From Barnesiella sp. WM24 (GTDB lineage Bacteria > Bacteroidota > Bacteroidia > Bacteroidales > Muribaculaceae), in the NCBI RefSeq assembly GCF_004570975.1, contig NZ_SPPC01000007.1:62001-126000 (forward strand): a DNA stretch of 64,000 bases, written 5' to 3'. Of the stretch, positions 8,748-18,847 are shown piece after piece. Numbering within the stretch: the first letter of the stretch is position 1; every line of letters starts with the position of its first letter. The translations under genes were made by a program, and so were the position numbers. The notes under the pieces are model-generated. The model was not told where the DNA came from. It did no database searches and was given only the letters and a program-made list of their open reading frames with translations.

Positions 8748-11171
8748 ATGCGAAATAGCTTACGGACTGCGTTTCTTGCTCTTGCGATACTCTTTGCAGG
8801 AGCATCTGCGTCGGCGCGCATGACCGACGACCAGGTGGTCGCTTATGTAAAGGAGGGTGTAGCCCAGGGCAAGTCACAGCAACAGATCGGCAAGGAGCTG
8901 ATAGCTCGCGGAGTGACTCCGGAGCAGGTGGAACGCCTGAAAGTGCGTTACGAGGACTCTCAGGGCAGCGAGACGGTTGCCACCACCCAAAGCGTGGGCG
9001 CGGCGCGTGCGGAACGCAAACGTTCCAGCGCTGATGAGGTCGCCCCCGGAACCCTTGACGACGTGCAGCGTGAAGTCGAGCAGGGCAATAACGCCACTGT
9101 GTCGGCACGTCGCGTTTATGGACATAACGTGTTCCGCAATCAGGCACTCTCTTTCGAGCCAAATGAAAATGCGGCGACTCCCCAGAACTACCGTCTCGGC
9201 CCCGGTGACGAGGTGGTGATTGACATATGGGGCGCGAGTGAGGATCACATACGCCAGACAATCAGCCCTGAAGGCAGTATCATGGTGTCGCAGATAGGTC
9301 CCATCTATCTTAACGGAATGACCATCCAGGAGGCAAATAATCACATTAAAGGCCGTTTTGCCAGCAAATATGCCGGTGTAGGCGGCTCAGAGCCGGAATC
9401 GGAGGTCAATGTCACTCTCGGACAGGTGCGTACCATTCAGGTCGACCTTATGGGCGAGGTGGCAGTGCCGGGCACATATCGCCTGTCGCCGTTCTCGACA
9501 GTGTTCCACGCTCTTTACAAGTCGGGCGGAATCAACGACATCGGTTCGATGCGTAACATAGAGGTACTTCGCAACGGCAAGAAGATTGTCGGTGTCGATG
9601 TGTACGAATTCCTGTTTGACGGCAAGCAGACCGGCAACATCCGCTTGCAGGAAGGTGACGTGATTATCGTGCCCCCCTATGAGAATCTTGTCAATGTATC
9701 GGGAAATGTAAAGCGCCCGATGTATTATGAAATAAAGGACGGCGAGACGCTTTCCGACCTTGTTGCCTATGCCGGAGGATTCACCGGCGACGCCTATACC
9801 GAGCAGGTAAGGCTTGCGCGCCAGTCGGGAAGAGAAAATGAGCTGTTCAACATTGTGAGCGGTGACTTTGACACTTATAAGCTTCTTGACGGTGACGTGG
9901 TGACCGTAGGTACTATCCTTGACCGTTATGCCAACCGTGTCGAGCTGAAAGGTTCGGTGTTCCGTCCCGGAATGTATGCCCTTGCTACCGACCTGCGCAC
10001 AGTGGGCGACCTTATCAAGAAGGCTGAGGGTCTTACAGAGGATGCCTACACTACACGCGTGATTCTTTATCGCGAGGGTGCCGACCTGTCGCTTGAAATC
10101 ATACCGGTCGACCTCGGCGGAATCCTTGCCGGCCGACGTCCTGACGTGACCTTGAAGCGTAACGATGTGCTTGTCGTGCCGAGCGTTCATGAGCTGACCG
10201 ACCGCGGCGAGCTTTCAATCTACGGTCTTGTCGCCCATCCCGGACAATATCCTTTTGCCGATAACACCACAATCGAAGACCTTGTAATCCAGGCAGGCGG
10301 ACTGCTCAACGGAGCGTCTACCGCAAAGGTTGACGTGTCGCGCCGTCTTGTCGACCCGACAAGCCTGCAGCCCACCGATGAAATCTCGAAGACCTTCACT
10401 TTCTCCCTTAAAGACGGCATGCTTGTCGACGGAGATCCGGGATTCATCCTTGAACCTTATGATATTGTGGAGGTGCGCCGCAGCCCGGGCTATCAGACCC
10501 AGCGCCGCATCAACGTCGTGGGCGAAGTGGCTTTTGACGGCGGGTATACACTTGAAACCAAAAACGAGCGCGTCAGCGACATCATACGCCGTGCGGGCGG
10601 ACTCACCTCGTCGGCTTATGCCAAGGGTGCGCATGTCATGCGCCAGATGACGCCGGAAGAGGTGGCCTTGCGTGCCGAGACGCTTCGTCTTGCCACAGGA
10701 ATGCAGACCGACGGCGACTCTATCTCTATTCAGAAACTACAGTTGCCCACCACCTATACCGTGGCACTCGAGCTTGACAAGGCTCTTGCGATGCCCGGTT
10801 CGGAGGCTGACCTTGTGATGAAAGAGGGTGATGTCCTGAATATCCCCGAGTACACCAACACCGTGAGAATCTCCGGCGACGTGATGTTCCCCAACACGGT
10901 TACCTATAAAAAGGGCAAGAAGCTCAAGTATTATGTAGAGCAGGCAGGCGGCTACGGCGAGTATGCGAAGAAAAGCAAGGCGTTTATTATCTATATGAAC
11001 GGAGAGGTGGCTGTCGCCAAGAATAGCGCGCCTATCGAGCCGGGCTGTCAGATAGTCGTGCCGGCGAAGCATAAGGGTCAGGGTGTGAACTGGACCGCAA
11101 TCCTGTCATCGGTATCGGCGCTCGGTTCTGTGGCTACAATGACTGCCGCGCTTGCCAACCTGTTTAAATAA
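8748..11171 (+). CDS. Polysaccharide export protein with SLBB repeats (Wza-like)
   Basis: Periplasmic/outer-membrane export protein. From ATG 8748 it has 807 residues with a clean signal peptide (RTAFLALAILFAGASASA). A longer open frame extends upstream to 8631 but would overlap the previous gene and bury the signal peptide. Residues ~145-215 form the polysaccharide export domain (YRLGPGDEVVIDIWGASEDH), followed by about six SLBB beta-grasp repeats, recognised by recurring V-x-G-x-V-x-x-P-G-x-Y (for example VDLMGEVAVPGTY, VELKGSVFRPGMY, ISIYG-like LVAHPGQYPF). The C-terminus carries a hydrophobic stretch (residues ~783-805). There is no lipobox, unlike classical Wza. Longer than Wza because of the extra SLBB repeats, as is common in Bacteroidetes. 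Confidence 0.88.
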   Translation: MRNSLRTAFLALAILFAGASASARMTDDQVVAYVKEGVAQGKSQQQIGKELIARGVTPEQVERLKVRYEDSQGSETVATTQSVGAARAERKRSSADEVAPGTLDDVQREVEQGNNATVSARRVYGHNVFRNQALSFEPNENAATPQNYRLGPGDEVVIDIWGASEDHIRQTISPEGSIMVSQIGPIYLNGMTIQEANNHIKGRFASKYAGVGGSEPESEVNVTLGQVRTIQVDLMGEVAVPGTYRLSPFSTVFHALYKSGGINDIGSMRNIEVLRNGKKIVGVDVYEFLFDGKQTGNIRLQEGDVIIVPPYENLVNVSGNVKRPMYYEIKDGETLSDLVAYAGGFTGDAYTEQVRLARQSGRENELFNIVSGDFDTYKLLDGDVVTVGTILDRYANRVELKGSVFRPGMYALATDLRTVGDLIKKAEGLTEDAYTTRVILYREGADLSLEIIPVDLGGILAGRRPDVTLKRNDVLVVPSVHELTDRGELSIYGLVAHPGQYPFADNTTIEDLVIQAGGLLNGASTAKVDVSRRLVDPTSLQPTDEISKTFTFSLKDGMLVDGDPGFILEPYDIVEVRRSPGYQTQRRINVVGEVAFDGGYTLETKNERVSDIIRRAGGLTSSAYAKGAHVMRQMTPEEVALRAETLRLATGMQTDGDSISIQKLQLPTTYTVALELDKALAMPGSEADLVMKEGDVLNIPEYTNTVRISGDVMFPNTVTYKKGKKLKYYVEQAGGYGEYAKKSKAFIIYMNGEVAVAKNSAPIEPGCQIVVPAKHKGQGVNWTAILSSVSALGSVATMTAALANLFK

Positions 11172-11187
11172 TAATCTCCCCAAAGCA

Positions 11188-12297
11188 ATGACTATGCAGG
11201 AAGAAAATCATAACATCGAGAACGAGGAGCAGGAAATAGACCTTCTTGAGCTCGCGTCAAAGATATGGGATGCCCGTAAGACCATTTTCAAGTGGGGTGC
11301 GATAGGAGCTGTCGTAGGTCTTGTCATCGCGTTCAGTATCCCTAAGGAATACACGACTACCATAAAGCTTGCCCCGGAGACCGGAACTGACGGCAAGGCA
11401 TCGGGCATGTCGGGGCTTGCCGCAATGGCAGGTATAAGCCTTGGTAACGCGTCGGGTGCCGACGCTGTGTATCCCCAGCTTTATCCCGACGTGGTAGCCT
11501 CCGTCCCGTTTGCAATAAGCCTCTTTGACGTGCCTGTCGTGGCTGATGACGGAGAAAAAAACACTACTGTCAGGAAATTTCTGGAAGAGGACACCTCAGC
11601 TCCCTGGTGGAGTGCTGTCATGGCATTGCCCGGAAAGGCTATAGGCGGCATATTGTCTCTCTTTAAGGACGAGGAGGAAGAGGCTGCAGGCGATGGCGTC
11701 AACCCTTTCCGTCTGACAAAGGATGAGCAGGCGATAGTCGAGGCTCTTAACGCCCGCATCGGCGCTGATGTCGATACAAAGACATCGGTAATCACGCTTT
11801 CCGCGACTATGCAGGACCCTGTGGTGTCGGCGTTGCTTGCCGACACGGTGGCGTTGCGCCTTCAGGAATATGTGACAGAATACCGCACTGAAAAAGCGCG
11901 TCAGGACCTTGCCTATGCGCAGAAACTCAATGACGAGGCTAAGGCGGAGTATTACAAGGTGCAGAAGCAGCTTGCCGATTATCTTGACCGCAATCAGGGA
12001 ATCGTGCTGAAGTCGGGACAGACCGAGCGCGACCGTCTGCAAAACGAGGTGTCGCTTGCGTTCAGCCTTTATAACCAGACATCAACCCAGCTTCAGGCTG
12101 CAAAAGCGAAAGTGCAGCAGACCACCCCTGTATATACCGTCGTGCAACCTGCTACCGTGCCCCTTCTCGCATCCAAGCCCTCGAAGATGCTTATACTTGT
12201 GGGCTGCGTGTTTTTAGCTGTGGTCGCAGCTTCGGCATGGGTGCTTTTCCTGAAAGATTTCCGCTTGCCCAAAAAGGAAGATAACGGCGTAAAATAA
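11188..12297 (+). CDS. Wzz-type chain-length determinant protein
   Basis: Inner-membrane polysaccharide co-polymerase. From ATG 11188 (an ATG at 11194 is an alternative; the frame opening at 11152 overlaps the SLBB gene) it has 369 residues: acidic cytoplasmic N-terminus, membrane helix at about 33-50 (WGAIGAVVGLVIAFSIP), long periplasmic part with coiled-coil character (residues ~225-300, LAYAQKLNDEAKAEYYKVQK), second helix at about 333-355 (ILVGCVFLAVVAASAWVLFL). The Pro-rich P-x-x-P-x-x-P-like segment before the second helix (QPATVPLLASKPSK) is typical. No BY-kinase domain is fused. Works with the SLBB protein just upstream (16-base gap). Confidence 0.85.
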   Translation: MTMQEENHNIENEEQEIDLLELASKIWDARKTIFKWGAIGAVVGLVIAFSIPKEYTTTIKLAPETGTDGKASGMSGLAAMAGISLGNASGADAVYPQLYPDVVASVPFAISLFDVPVVADDGEKNTTVRKFLEEDTSAPWWSAVMALPGKAIGGILSLFKDEEEEAAGDGVNPFRLTKDEQAIVEALNARIGADVDTKTSVITLSATMQDPVVSALLADTVALRLQEYVTEYRTEKARQDLAYAQKLNDEAKAEYYKVQKQLADYLDRNQGIVLKSGQTERDRLQNEVSLAFSLYNQTSTQLQAAKAKVQQTTPVYTVVQPATVPLLASKPSKMLILVGCVFLAVVAASAWVLFLKDFRLPKKEDNGVK

Positions 12298-12323
12298 TGT
12301 GGCTTTAGCTGCGTTATTTAGTT

Positions 12324-14318
12324 ATGAAACCGTTATTATCGCATTATAAAAGATATTTCTACTTGATATTGCCGCTGCTGTGCCTTGTCGTTTCGGGGTG
12401 CGGGGCGGCAAAATTGTCGGTTGCCGACGAGCAGATGGAGCGAGGCGAGTATTATGAGGCGTCGCGGACTTACCGTAAGGTCTATAACAAGCTGACAAAG
12501 CGCGAGGAGCGTCCGCAGCGAGGGGTCATTGCCTATAAGATGGGTGAGTGTTACCGTAAACTCAACATGAACGCTCGCGCTTCGGCTGCATATCAGAACG
12601 CTGTCAGATACGGCTATCCCGACTCGACCGCGCTGCTTTACATGGGGCAGGCGCTCCAGGCCGAGGGCAAGTATCAGGCAGCCATAAATGCCTATGACGA
12701 CTATCTCGCCACTTCTCCAAAGGATGCGGAAGTGGCAAGGACCGGCATAGCCGGATGTCGCATGGGTCTTGACGTGAAGAAAAACCCGACGCGATATGTC
12801 GTGAAAAACGCCAAACTGTTTAATTCACGCCGTGCCGACTTTGCCCCGATGTTTCTTGACAAGTCGGCCGACGCACTCTATTTCACCACCACCAACGAGA
12901 AGGTGACCGGCTCTCACAGAAGCGAAATCACCGGCATGAAAAAGAGCGATATATGGGTCGCCCGGAAAAATGAGCGCGGAGAGTGGCAGCGCCCCGAGGC
13001 GGTGGAGGGAGAGCTTAACTCGGAGCATGACGAGGGAATAGTGTCGTTCACCCCCGACGGACAGACGATGTATCTTACACGCGCCCGTCGTGAGCCTAAC
13101 TCCCACACATCGGTCGAGATTTTCACATCGCAGCGCAGCGATGCCCGGTGGAGCGCTCCTGTAAAATTTGAGATTACCGCCGACACCCTGTCGGCATATG
13201 GGCATCCTGCCGTGTCGCCCGACGGCAATTGGCTCTATTTTTCCTCCGATATGCCCGGCGGCTACGGAGGCAAGGATATATGGCGCATAAACCTTAAAGA
13301 GCGTGCAGGCTCGCTTGAAAACCTCGGCGAGTTTATAAACACTCCCGGCGACGAGGTGTTTCCCTACATGCGCGCCGACAGCCTGCTGTATTTTGCCAGC
13401 GACGGTCATGCCGGACTTGGGGGACTTGACATTTTCAAGGCGACACTGCGCCCCTCTGGAGGCTGGAGCGTGGAGAATATGGGTTCGCCTGTCAATTCTT
13501 CAGCCGATGATTTCGGCATCACCTTCGGCGTAGGCGAGAGCGGCTACTTCAGCTCCAACCGTGGCGACGGGCGCGGTTATGACCATCTGTACTCATTTGT
13601 GTTGCCCGACTTGAAGATAACCATCAGCGGAATGGTGCTTGACCGCGATGAAGAGCCGGTGGCAAACGCTGTTATCCGCATTATCGGTGATGACGGGTCC
13701 AACCAGAAGGCTATGGGCAAGGTCGACGGCTCCTTCTCGTTTCCGCTTCAGCGCGGAGTCCGCTATGTCATGCTCGCCGGTGCAAAAGGCTACCTGAACG
13801 CGCGTCAGGAGTTCACGTCCGACACTGCCGAGGAAGATGCCGACTACAACGTGGATTTTATCCTCGCCTCCGTGACGAAACCTAATGTGGTCGACAATAT
13901 ATTCTATGACTTTGACAAGGCTACACTGCGTCCTGAATCGTGTGTGGCGCTTGACTCTATAGTGCAGGTGCTTCACGACAATCCTAACGTGACTATAGAG
14001 ATGGCTTCTCACACTGACCGCTGGGGCTCGGAAGAGTATAACATGAACCTTTCTCAGCGACGGGCGAAATCGGTAATCGACTACCTCGTCGCCGCCGGAA
14101 TAAAGCCTGACCGCCTGCAGCCGCAGGGCTACGGAAAGTCACGCCCTAAGGTAATCACCAAAAAGCTTGCGCGAGAGTTTCCGCAATATAAGGAGGGCGA
14201 CGTGCTGACTGAGGAATATATCCTTGCCCTCCCCGAAGAGGTCGACCGGGAGATTGCCGACCAGATTAACCGCCGCACGGAGTTTCAGGTGCTTTCGATT
14301 GACTATAAAATGTATTGA
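12324..14318 (+). CDS. OmpA-family lipoprotein with TPR, PD40 propeller and carboxypeptidase-like domain (PorE-like)
   Basis: Lipobox LVVSGC at residues ~21-26 marks an outer-membrane lipoprotein. Domains in order: TPR repeats (~30-145), a WD40/PD40 beta-propeller (~150-420, recurring SPDG/ASDG loops such as AVSPDGNWLYFSSDMPGGYGG), a carboxypeptidase regulatory-like domain (~430-510, ISGMVLDRDEEPVANAVIRI), and a C-terminal OmpA peptidoglycan-binding domain (~525-664, IFYDFDKATLRPES and SHTDRWGSEEYNMNLSQRRA). The four-part order is that of PorE of the type IX secretion apparatus, but many Bacteroidetes paralogues share it. Here it lies in a polysaccharide operon 26 bases after the Wzz-like gene, so anchoring an export complex to peptidoglycan is equally possible. 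Confidence 0.85.
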   Translation: MKPLLSHYKRYFYLILPLLCLVVSGCGAAKLSVADEQMERGEYYEASRTYRKVYNKLTKREERPQRGVIAYKMGECYRKLNMNARASAAYQNAVRYGYPDSTALLYMGQALQAEGKYQAAINAYDDYLATSPKDAEVARTGIAGCRMGLDVKKNPTRYVVKNAKLFNSRRADFAPMFLDKSADALYFTTTNEKVTGSHRSEITGMKKSDIWVARKNERGEWQRPEAVEGELNSEHDEGIVSFTPDGQTMYLTRARREPNSHTSVEIFTSQRSDARWSAPVKFEITADTLSAYGHPAVSPDGNWLYFSSDMPGGYGGKDIWRINLKERAGSLENLGEFINTPGDEVFPYMRADSLLYFASDGHAGLGGLDIFKATLRPSGGWSVENMGSPVNSSADDFGITFGVGESGYFSSNRGDGRGYDHLYSFVLPDLKITISGMVLDRDEEPVANAVIRIIGDDGSNQKAMGKVDGSFSFPLQRGVRYVMLAGAKGYLNARQEFTSDTAEEDADYNVDFILASVTKPNVVDNIFYDFDKATLRPESCVALDSIVQVLHDNPNVTIEMASHTDRWGSEEYNMNLSQRRAKSVIDYLVAAGIKPDRLQPQGYGKSRPKVITKKLAREFPQYKEGDVLTEEYILALPEEVDREIADQINRRTEFQVLSIDYKMY

Positions 14319-14320
14319 AA

Positions 14321-15283
14321 ATGGAGTTTCGCACAGTAGTAAAGCCCCTTGAGGGGATGACCGGACTTATAAGCCACCGCTCGCCTGTCGTCATGACCGG
14401 CTCATGTTTTACCGACAATATAGGGGCGCGTCTCAAGGGAGAACTGTATGACTGCATTGTCAACCCGTGTGGCACTCTATACAATCCCGCAAGCATAGCC
14501 GCCTCAATGCTCGACCTGCTCTATGAGCGTGAATTTACCACCGATGAACTATTCCTCCACGAGGGAGTGTGGAAGAGCTATTCCCATCATTCGCGTTTCT
14601 CCGGGAGCGACCGTGACGCGGTGTTGAAGATGATGAATGACGCCGCTTCCGAGGCGCGTGACGCGCTTAAAAGCGCCTCTGCGCTCATCGTGACGTTTGG
14701 CACGGCGTGGATATTCAGGCTTAAAGAGGGCAACCGCGTGGTGGCAAACTGCCATAAGCAGCCCGCATCGCTCTTTAACCGAGAAATGCTCAACGCGACA
14801 CAGATTATAGGGCTTTGGAAAAAGATTTTACGTGAGATTGCCGCGCGTTACCCCGACCTGAAAGTAATATTCACTGTCAGCCCTATAAGGCATCTTGCCG
14901 ACGGTGCCCACGGCAATCAGGTGAGTAAGTCGACGCTTCTCCTTGCCGTGGACAGGCTTGTGGCTGAAAATCCTGATATGGCGCTGTATTTCCCTTCCTA
15001 CGAGATTATGCTTGACGACCTGCGCGACTACCGCTTCTACGCATCTGACATGGTACACCCGTCGGATGTAGCCGTCGACTATATCTACGACCTGTTCCGT
15101 CAGTCGTTTATCGATGAATCCGACCGCAGCCTCGGTATGGAGTGCGGGCGTCTTGTCAGGAGGCTTAACCACCGCAGTCTCAGTGGTTTGCATGATGAAG
15201 CGTTTACGGCTGCTACCGCTGAAATGCGCGATTCGCTTCTTGCCCGCCATCCTTATCTGTCGCGGGCAATGTCGCGTCTATGA
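14321..15283 (+). CDS. GSCFA domain protein
   Basis: The family-naming motif is present near the N-terminus (VVMTGSCFTDNIGARLK, about residues 25-41); 320 residues fit a single GSCFA domain, related to SGNH/GDSL esterases. The C-terminal YASDMVHPSDVAVDYIYD carries the D-x-x-H pair expected for the catalytic Asp-His. Biochemical role unproven; esterase or acyl-modifying action on envelope glycans is an inference from fold and operon. ATG 14321 is taken as start; a TTG six bases earlier (14315) overlaps the previous stop. Confidence 0.85.
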   Translation: MEFRTVVKPLEGMTGLISHRSPVVMTGSCFTDNIGARLKGELYDCIVNPCGTLYNPASIAASMLDLLYEREFTTDELFLHEGVWKSYSHHSRFSGSDRDAVLKMMNDAASEARDALKSASALIVTFGTAWIFRLKEGNRVVANCHKQPASLFNREMLNATQIIGLWKKILREIAARYPDLKVIFTVSPIRHLADGAHGNQVSKSTLLLAVDRLVAENPDMALYFPSYEIMLDDLRDYRFYASDMVHPSDVAVDYIYDLFRQSFIDESDRSLGMECGRLVRRLNHRSLSGLHDEAFTAATAEMRDSLLARHPYLSRAMSRL

Positions 15284-15291
15284 TGATGCCG

Positions 15292-16476
15292 TCACGCCTC
15301 GACAAGCGGCAGGGCATTGGCGAGCGACTGCACGGCGTGGCGCAGCAGTGAGCGCGGACAGCCGATATTCATGCGCATGAATCCTTCGCCTTCAGCTCCA
15401 AACATCGCTCCGTCGTTAAGCGCGAGGTGAGCCTTGTCGACAAACATGTCAATCAGTCTGTTATGGTCAAGGCCGAGCCCGCGGCAGTCAAGCCACACGA
15501 GGAATGACGCCTCAGGTGTAACCATCTTTATCTCCGGCGCAAGCTCCTGAAGCAGGCTGCGCGTCTCTTCGATGTTTCCCTCGATGTATTCAAGCATTTC
15601 GTCAAGCCAGTCTTCGCAGTGGTTGTAAGCCGCCATCGTGCCTATTATCGCCGTGAATGTAGGAGCGTTAAATTCGTTGGTCTCGAGCCAGTTGAAAAAT
15701 TCCTTGCGAAGTCTCTCGTCTTTAATCACACACCATGAGCTTACAAGTCCGGCGATATTGAATGTCTTTGACGGTGCGCCGAGGGTTATCGCTACCGAAG
15801 CGGCTTCGTCGCTGACCGAGGCGAAGGGTATGTGGGGACGGCGGTCAAGCATAAGGTCGCCGTGAATCTCGTCGCTGACGACAATCACGCCGTAACGCGC
15901 CGCAAGTGCGGCTACCTGCTGCAAGGTCTCCCGGCTCCACTGGATGCCGACCGGGTTATGGGGGTTGCAGAGAATCATCATGCGCGGATGTTCTTCGGCA
16001 AATATACGTTCCAGTCCTTCGAGGTCCATGTGGTAGCTGTCGCCGTCGTGGATGAGGGGATTGTTGACTACAGTGCGGTGGTTTCCCTCCACGACCATCT
16101 TGAACGGGTGGTAGACGGGGGGCTGTATCACCACCTTGTCGCCTTTGGCGGTAAAATAATTTATGGCAAAGGCGATGCCTTTCACGACTCCGGGAATGAA
16201 TGTGATTTCTTCACGCTTTACCTCCCATCCGTGGCGTCGGCTCAGCCAGCCGGTTACAGAATCCCAGTATTCGGCGGGAATCACGTTGTAGCCATAGATA
16301 GGATGTGCCATTCTGTCGGCGAGCGCCTTGGCTATCGGAGGAGCCACGGCAAAGTCCATGTCGGCAATCCACATGCCTTCAAGGTCGTTACGCCCAAATA
16401 TGTCGACAAGTCCGTCAACTTTCATCGCGCCTGAGCCTTTGCGCTCTATTATGCGGTCAAAATCATATTTTCCCAT
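15292..16476 (-). CDS. PLP-dependent aminotransferase, MalY/PatB cystathionine beta-lyase type
   Basis: Fold-type I PLP enzyme, 394 residues from ATG 16476; the frame continues 17 codons further upstream but those residues are hydrophobic and not conserved. Pyridoxal lysine in LGAPSKTFNIAGL (~residue 236); NPHNPVG at ~169 and VSDEIHGDL at ~200 are the conserved Asn and Asp cofactor contacts. The opening MGKYDFDRIIERKGSGAMKVD matches C-S lyase/MalY proteins, which cleave cystathionine or cysteine S-conjugates; a broader aminotransferase activity is possible. Convergent with the GSCFA gene (8-base gap). A TATATTTG box lies at 16495-16502 on the minus strand. Confidence 0.88.
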   Translation of the reverse strand: MGKYDFDRIIERKGSGAMKVDGLVDIFGRNDLEGMWIADMDFAVAPPIAKALADRMAHPIYGYNVIPAEYWDSVTGWLSRRHGWEVKREEITFIPGVVKGIAFAINYFTAKGDKVVIQPPVYHPFKMVVEGNHRTVVNNPLIHDGDSYHMDLEGLERIFAEEHPRMMILCNPHNPVGIQWSRETLQQVAALAARYGVIVVSDEIHGDLMLDRRPHIPFASVSDEAASVAITLGAPSKTFNIAGLVSSWCVIKDERLRKEFFNWLETNEFNAPTFTAIIGTMAAYNHCEDWLDEMLEYIEGNIEETRSLLQELAPEIKMVTPEASFLVWLDCRGLGLDHNRLIDMFVDKAHLALNDGAMFGAEGEGFMRMNIGCPRSLLRHAVQSLANALPLVEA

Positions 16477-16609
16477 TGCAAAGCTAATTTTCTGCAAATA
16501 TACTACTTTTAGTAATGACCAATTCAATCTTTTTTGTTAAGTTTGTAGATTATACGGCTACTTTTGAGCCGAAACGCTACAATCAACAGAAAATTAACCG
16601 ACCCTATCG

Positions 16610-18838
16610 ATGGAAGAACGCAATAAACTCACACCTGAAGAGGAAGACCGTCTTGTCGAAGACGAGTTCCGCGACGTGCTTAACGGCTATCTGGCGAGTA
16701 ACCACCGTAAGAAGGTGGAGATTATTGAACGCGCCTATCGGTTTGCCAAGGAGGCGCACAAAGGCATAAGGCGCCGTTCGGGCGAGCCGTATATCCTGCA
16801 TCCTATCGCAGTCGCCAAGATTGCCAGCCAGGAGATGGGTCTCGGCTCCACTTCGATATGTGCGGCGTTTCTGCATGATGTCGTGGAGGATACGGAATAC
16901 ACCGTCCAGGACATAGAGCAGCATTTCGGAAAGAAAATAGCGCAGCTTGTCGCGGGGCTGACAAAGATTTCGGGAGGTATATTCGGCGACAAGGCTTCGG
17001 CTCAGGCTGAAAATTTCCGCAAGCTCTTGCTGACGATGAGCGAGGATATACGCGTGGTGTTGCTGAAGATGGCTGACCGCCTCCACAACATGCGCACCCT
17101 TGGCTCCATGTCGCCCAACAAGCAGTATAAGATAGCCGGAGAGACGCTTTATATCTATGCACCGCTCGCCCATCGCCTGGGGCTCTTCGCGATAAAGACC
17201 GAGCTTGAGGACCTGAGTTTCAAGTATGAGCATCCGGTTGCCTATGAGCGCATCAGCGAGCAGATACGCGCCTCAGAGGCACGCAGGGCGTCGGTCTACA
17301 ACGATTTCTCTTATCCTATCAAAGAGAAACTTAACGAGATGGACCTCAAATATGAGGCTAAGGCGCGACTGAAATCGGTCTACTCGATATGGCGCAAGAT
17401 GGAGAACAAGCACATACCCTTTGAGGAAGTGTATGACCTCTACGCGATGCGTATAATATTTGACTGCGACGACATCAGCAAGGAGAAGGCTATATGCTGG
17501 CAGATATACTCCGCTATCACTGACCTCTATAAACTGCATCCCGAGCGCACCCGCGACTGGATAAGCGTGCCGAAAGCCAATGGCTACCAGGCGCTTCACC
17601 TTACGGTGATGGGGCCTGACGGCAACTGGGTGGAGGTGCAGATACGCTCGCGCCGCATGGACGAGATTGCCGAGCTCGGATTTGCCGCCCACTGGAAATA
17701 CAAGATAGGCGAGGGTGAGGAAGAGAGCGAGCTGAACGCCTGGCTCGCGACAATCAAGGACATTCTTGACAATCCCGAACCTGACGCCATTGACTTCCTC
17801 GACACTCTGAAACTTAACCTGTTTTCGTCGGAGATTGTGGTGTTTACCCCCAAGGGCGAGCTGCTTACGCTGCCCAATAATTCCACGGTGCTTGATGTCG
17901 CCTTCGGGCTTCACTCCCAGATCGGGCTTCACTGTATCGCGGGAAAGGTCAACCATAAGCTTGTCCCTCTCAGCCACAGGCTTCAGTCGGGCGACCAGGT
18001 AGAGGTGCTTACATCCCAGTCACAGACCCCTAAAAAGGAGTGGATAAATTTCCTCGCCACGGCAAAGGGCAAGACCCGCCTCCGCGCCGCATTGAGAAAG
18101 GAGCTGCAGCCGGTGATAGAGAAGGGCAGGGGCATCTACGAGGCGTTTCTTAAAGACAATGCGATAACGGAGACCAATGAAGTGGTGACCAAGATTCTTG
18201 GTGCTACCCATTTCCAAAACAAGGATGAGCTGTTTGCCGCCCTCGGAGGTGACGAGGCTGTGATACCCGACTATCTTGTCAAGTCGCTGCGTCCGGCGTC
18301 AAGCTCGCTCTTCTCCAAGATACTCCGTCCGCTCAAGGGTAAAAAGACCCCTGATTCACAGCCCGTAAAGGAAAAACAAGCGATAAACTTCAAAGAGACC
18401 TATATACTCCATGCCGATGACAAAGACTCCAACTTCATCATGGCCGACTGTTGCAGCCCGCTTCCGGGCGATGATGTGATGGGTTGGGTCAACGACGACG
18501 GCGAGGTGGAGCTCCACTCGCTTACGTGTCCGCGCGCCCAGGTGCTGAAGGCGAGCTATGGCAGGCGCATACTTAACACGGCGTGGGCGGCACATACCGG
18601 CAAGTTTCTCGCCAATGTAAGGATTGAGGGAGTCGACCGCTTCGGCATACTCCAGGAGATTATACAGATGATTTCGATGCATCTCGCCATAAATATACGT
18701 AAACTTGACATCGAGGCAGAGAAAGAAGTGTTTCATTGCGACCTCTCGGTGCTGGTAAATGACACTAAAGTGGTTACCGACCTCTGTTCAAAGCTTATGA
18801 GAATCAAGGGTGTGCAACGGGCGAGCCGGGTCAATTAG
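16610..18838 (+). CDS. rel: Bifunctional (p)ppGpp synthetase/hydrolase
   Basis: Makes and degrades the stringent-response alarmone. 742 residues, full-length Rel/SpoT architecture: HD hydrolase (~45-200) with intact AAFLHDVVEDTEY and MADRLHNMRTL; synthetase (~230-350) with AMRIIFDCDD and VPKANGYQALHLTV; TGS (~400-460, VFTPKGELLTLPNNSTVLDVAFGLH); linker; ACT at the C-terminus (~665-742). Because both catalytic centres look complete, I call it bifunctional. Heads an operon with a 7TM-HD phosphodiesterase 9 bases downstream, so two nucleotide second-messenger systems may be co-expressed. Confidence 0.95.
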   Translation: MEERNKLTPEEEDRLVEDEFRDVLNGYLASNHRKKVEIIERAYRFAKEAHKGIRRRSGEPYILHPIAVAKIASQEMGLGSTSICAAFLHDVVEDTEYTVQDIEQHFGKKIAQLVAGLTKISGGIFGDKASAQAENFRKLLLTMSEDIRVVLLKMADRLHNMRTLGSMSPNKQYKIAGETLYIYAPLAHRLGLFAIKTELEDLSFKYEHPVAYERISEQIRASEARRASVYNDFSYPIKEKLNEMDLKYEAKARLKSVYSIWRKMENKHIPFEEVYDLYAMRIIFDCDDISKEKAICWQIYSAITDLYKLHPERTRDWISVPKANGYQALHLTVMGPDGNWVEVQIRSRRMDEIAELGFAAHWKYKIGEGEEESELNAWLATIKDILDNPEPDAIDFLDTLKLNLFSSEIVVFTPKGELLTLPNNSTVLDVAFGLHSQIGLHCIAGKVNHKLVPLSHRLQSGDQVEVLTSQSQTPKKEWINFLATAKGKTRLRAALRKELQPVIEKGRGIYEAFLKDNAITETNEVVTKILGATHFQNKDELFAALGGDEAVIPDYLVKSLRPASSSLFSKILRPLKGKKTPDSQPVKEKQAINFKETYILHADDKDSNFIMADCCSPLPGDDVMGWVNDDGEVELHSLTCPRAQVLKASYGRRILNTAWAAHTGKFLANVRIEGVDRFGILQEIIQMISMHLAINIRKLDIEAEKEVFHCDLSVLVNDTKVVTDLCSKLMRIKGVQRASRVN

Positions 18839-18847
18839 CGACAATAT

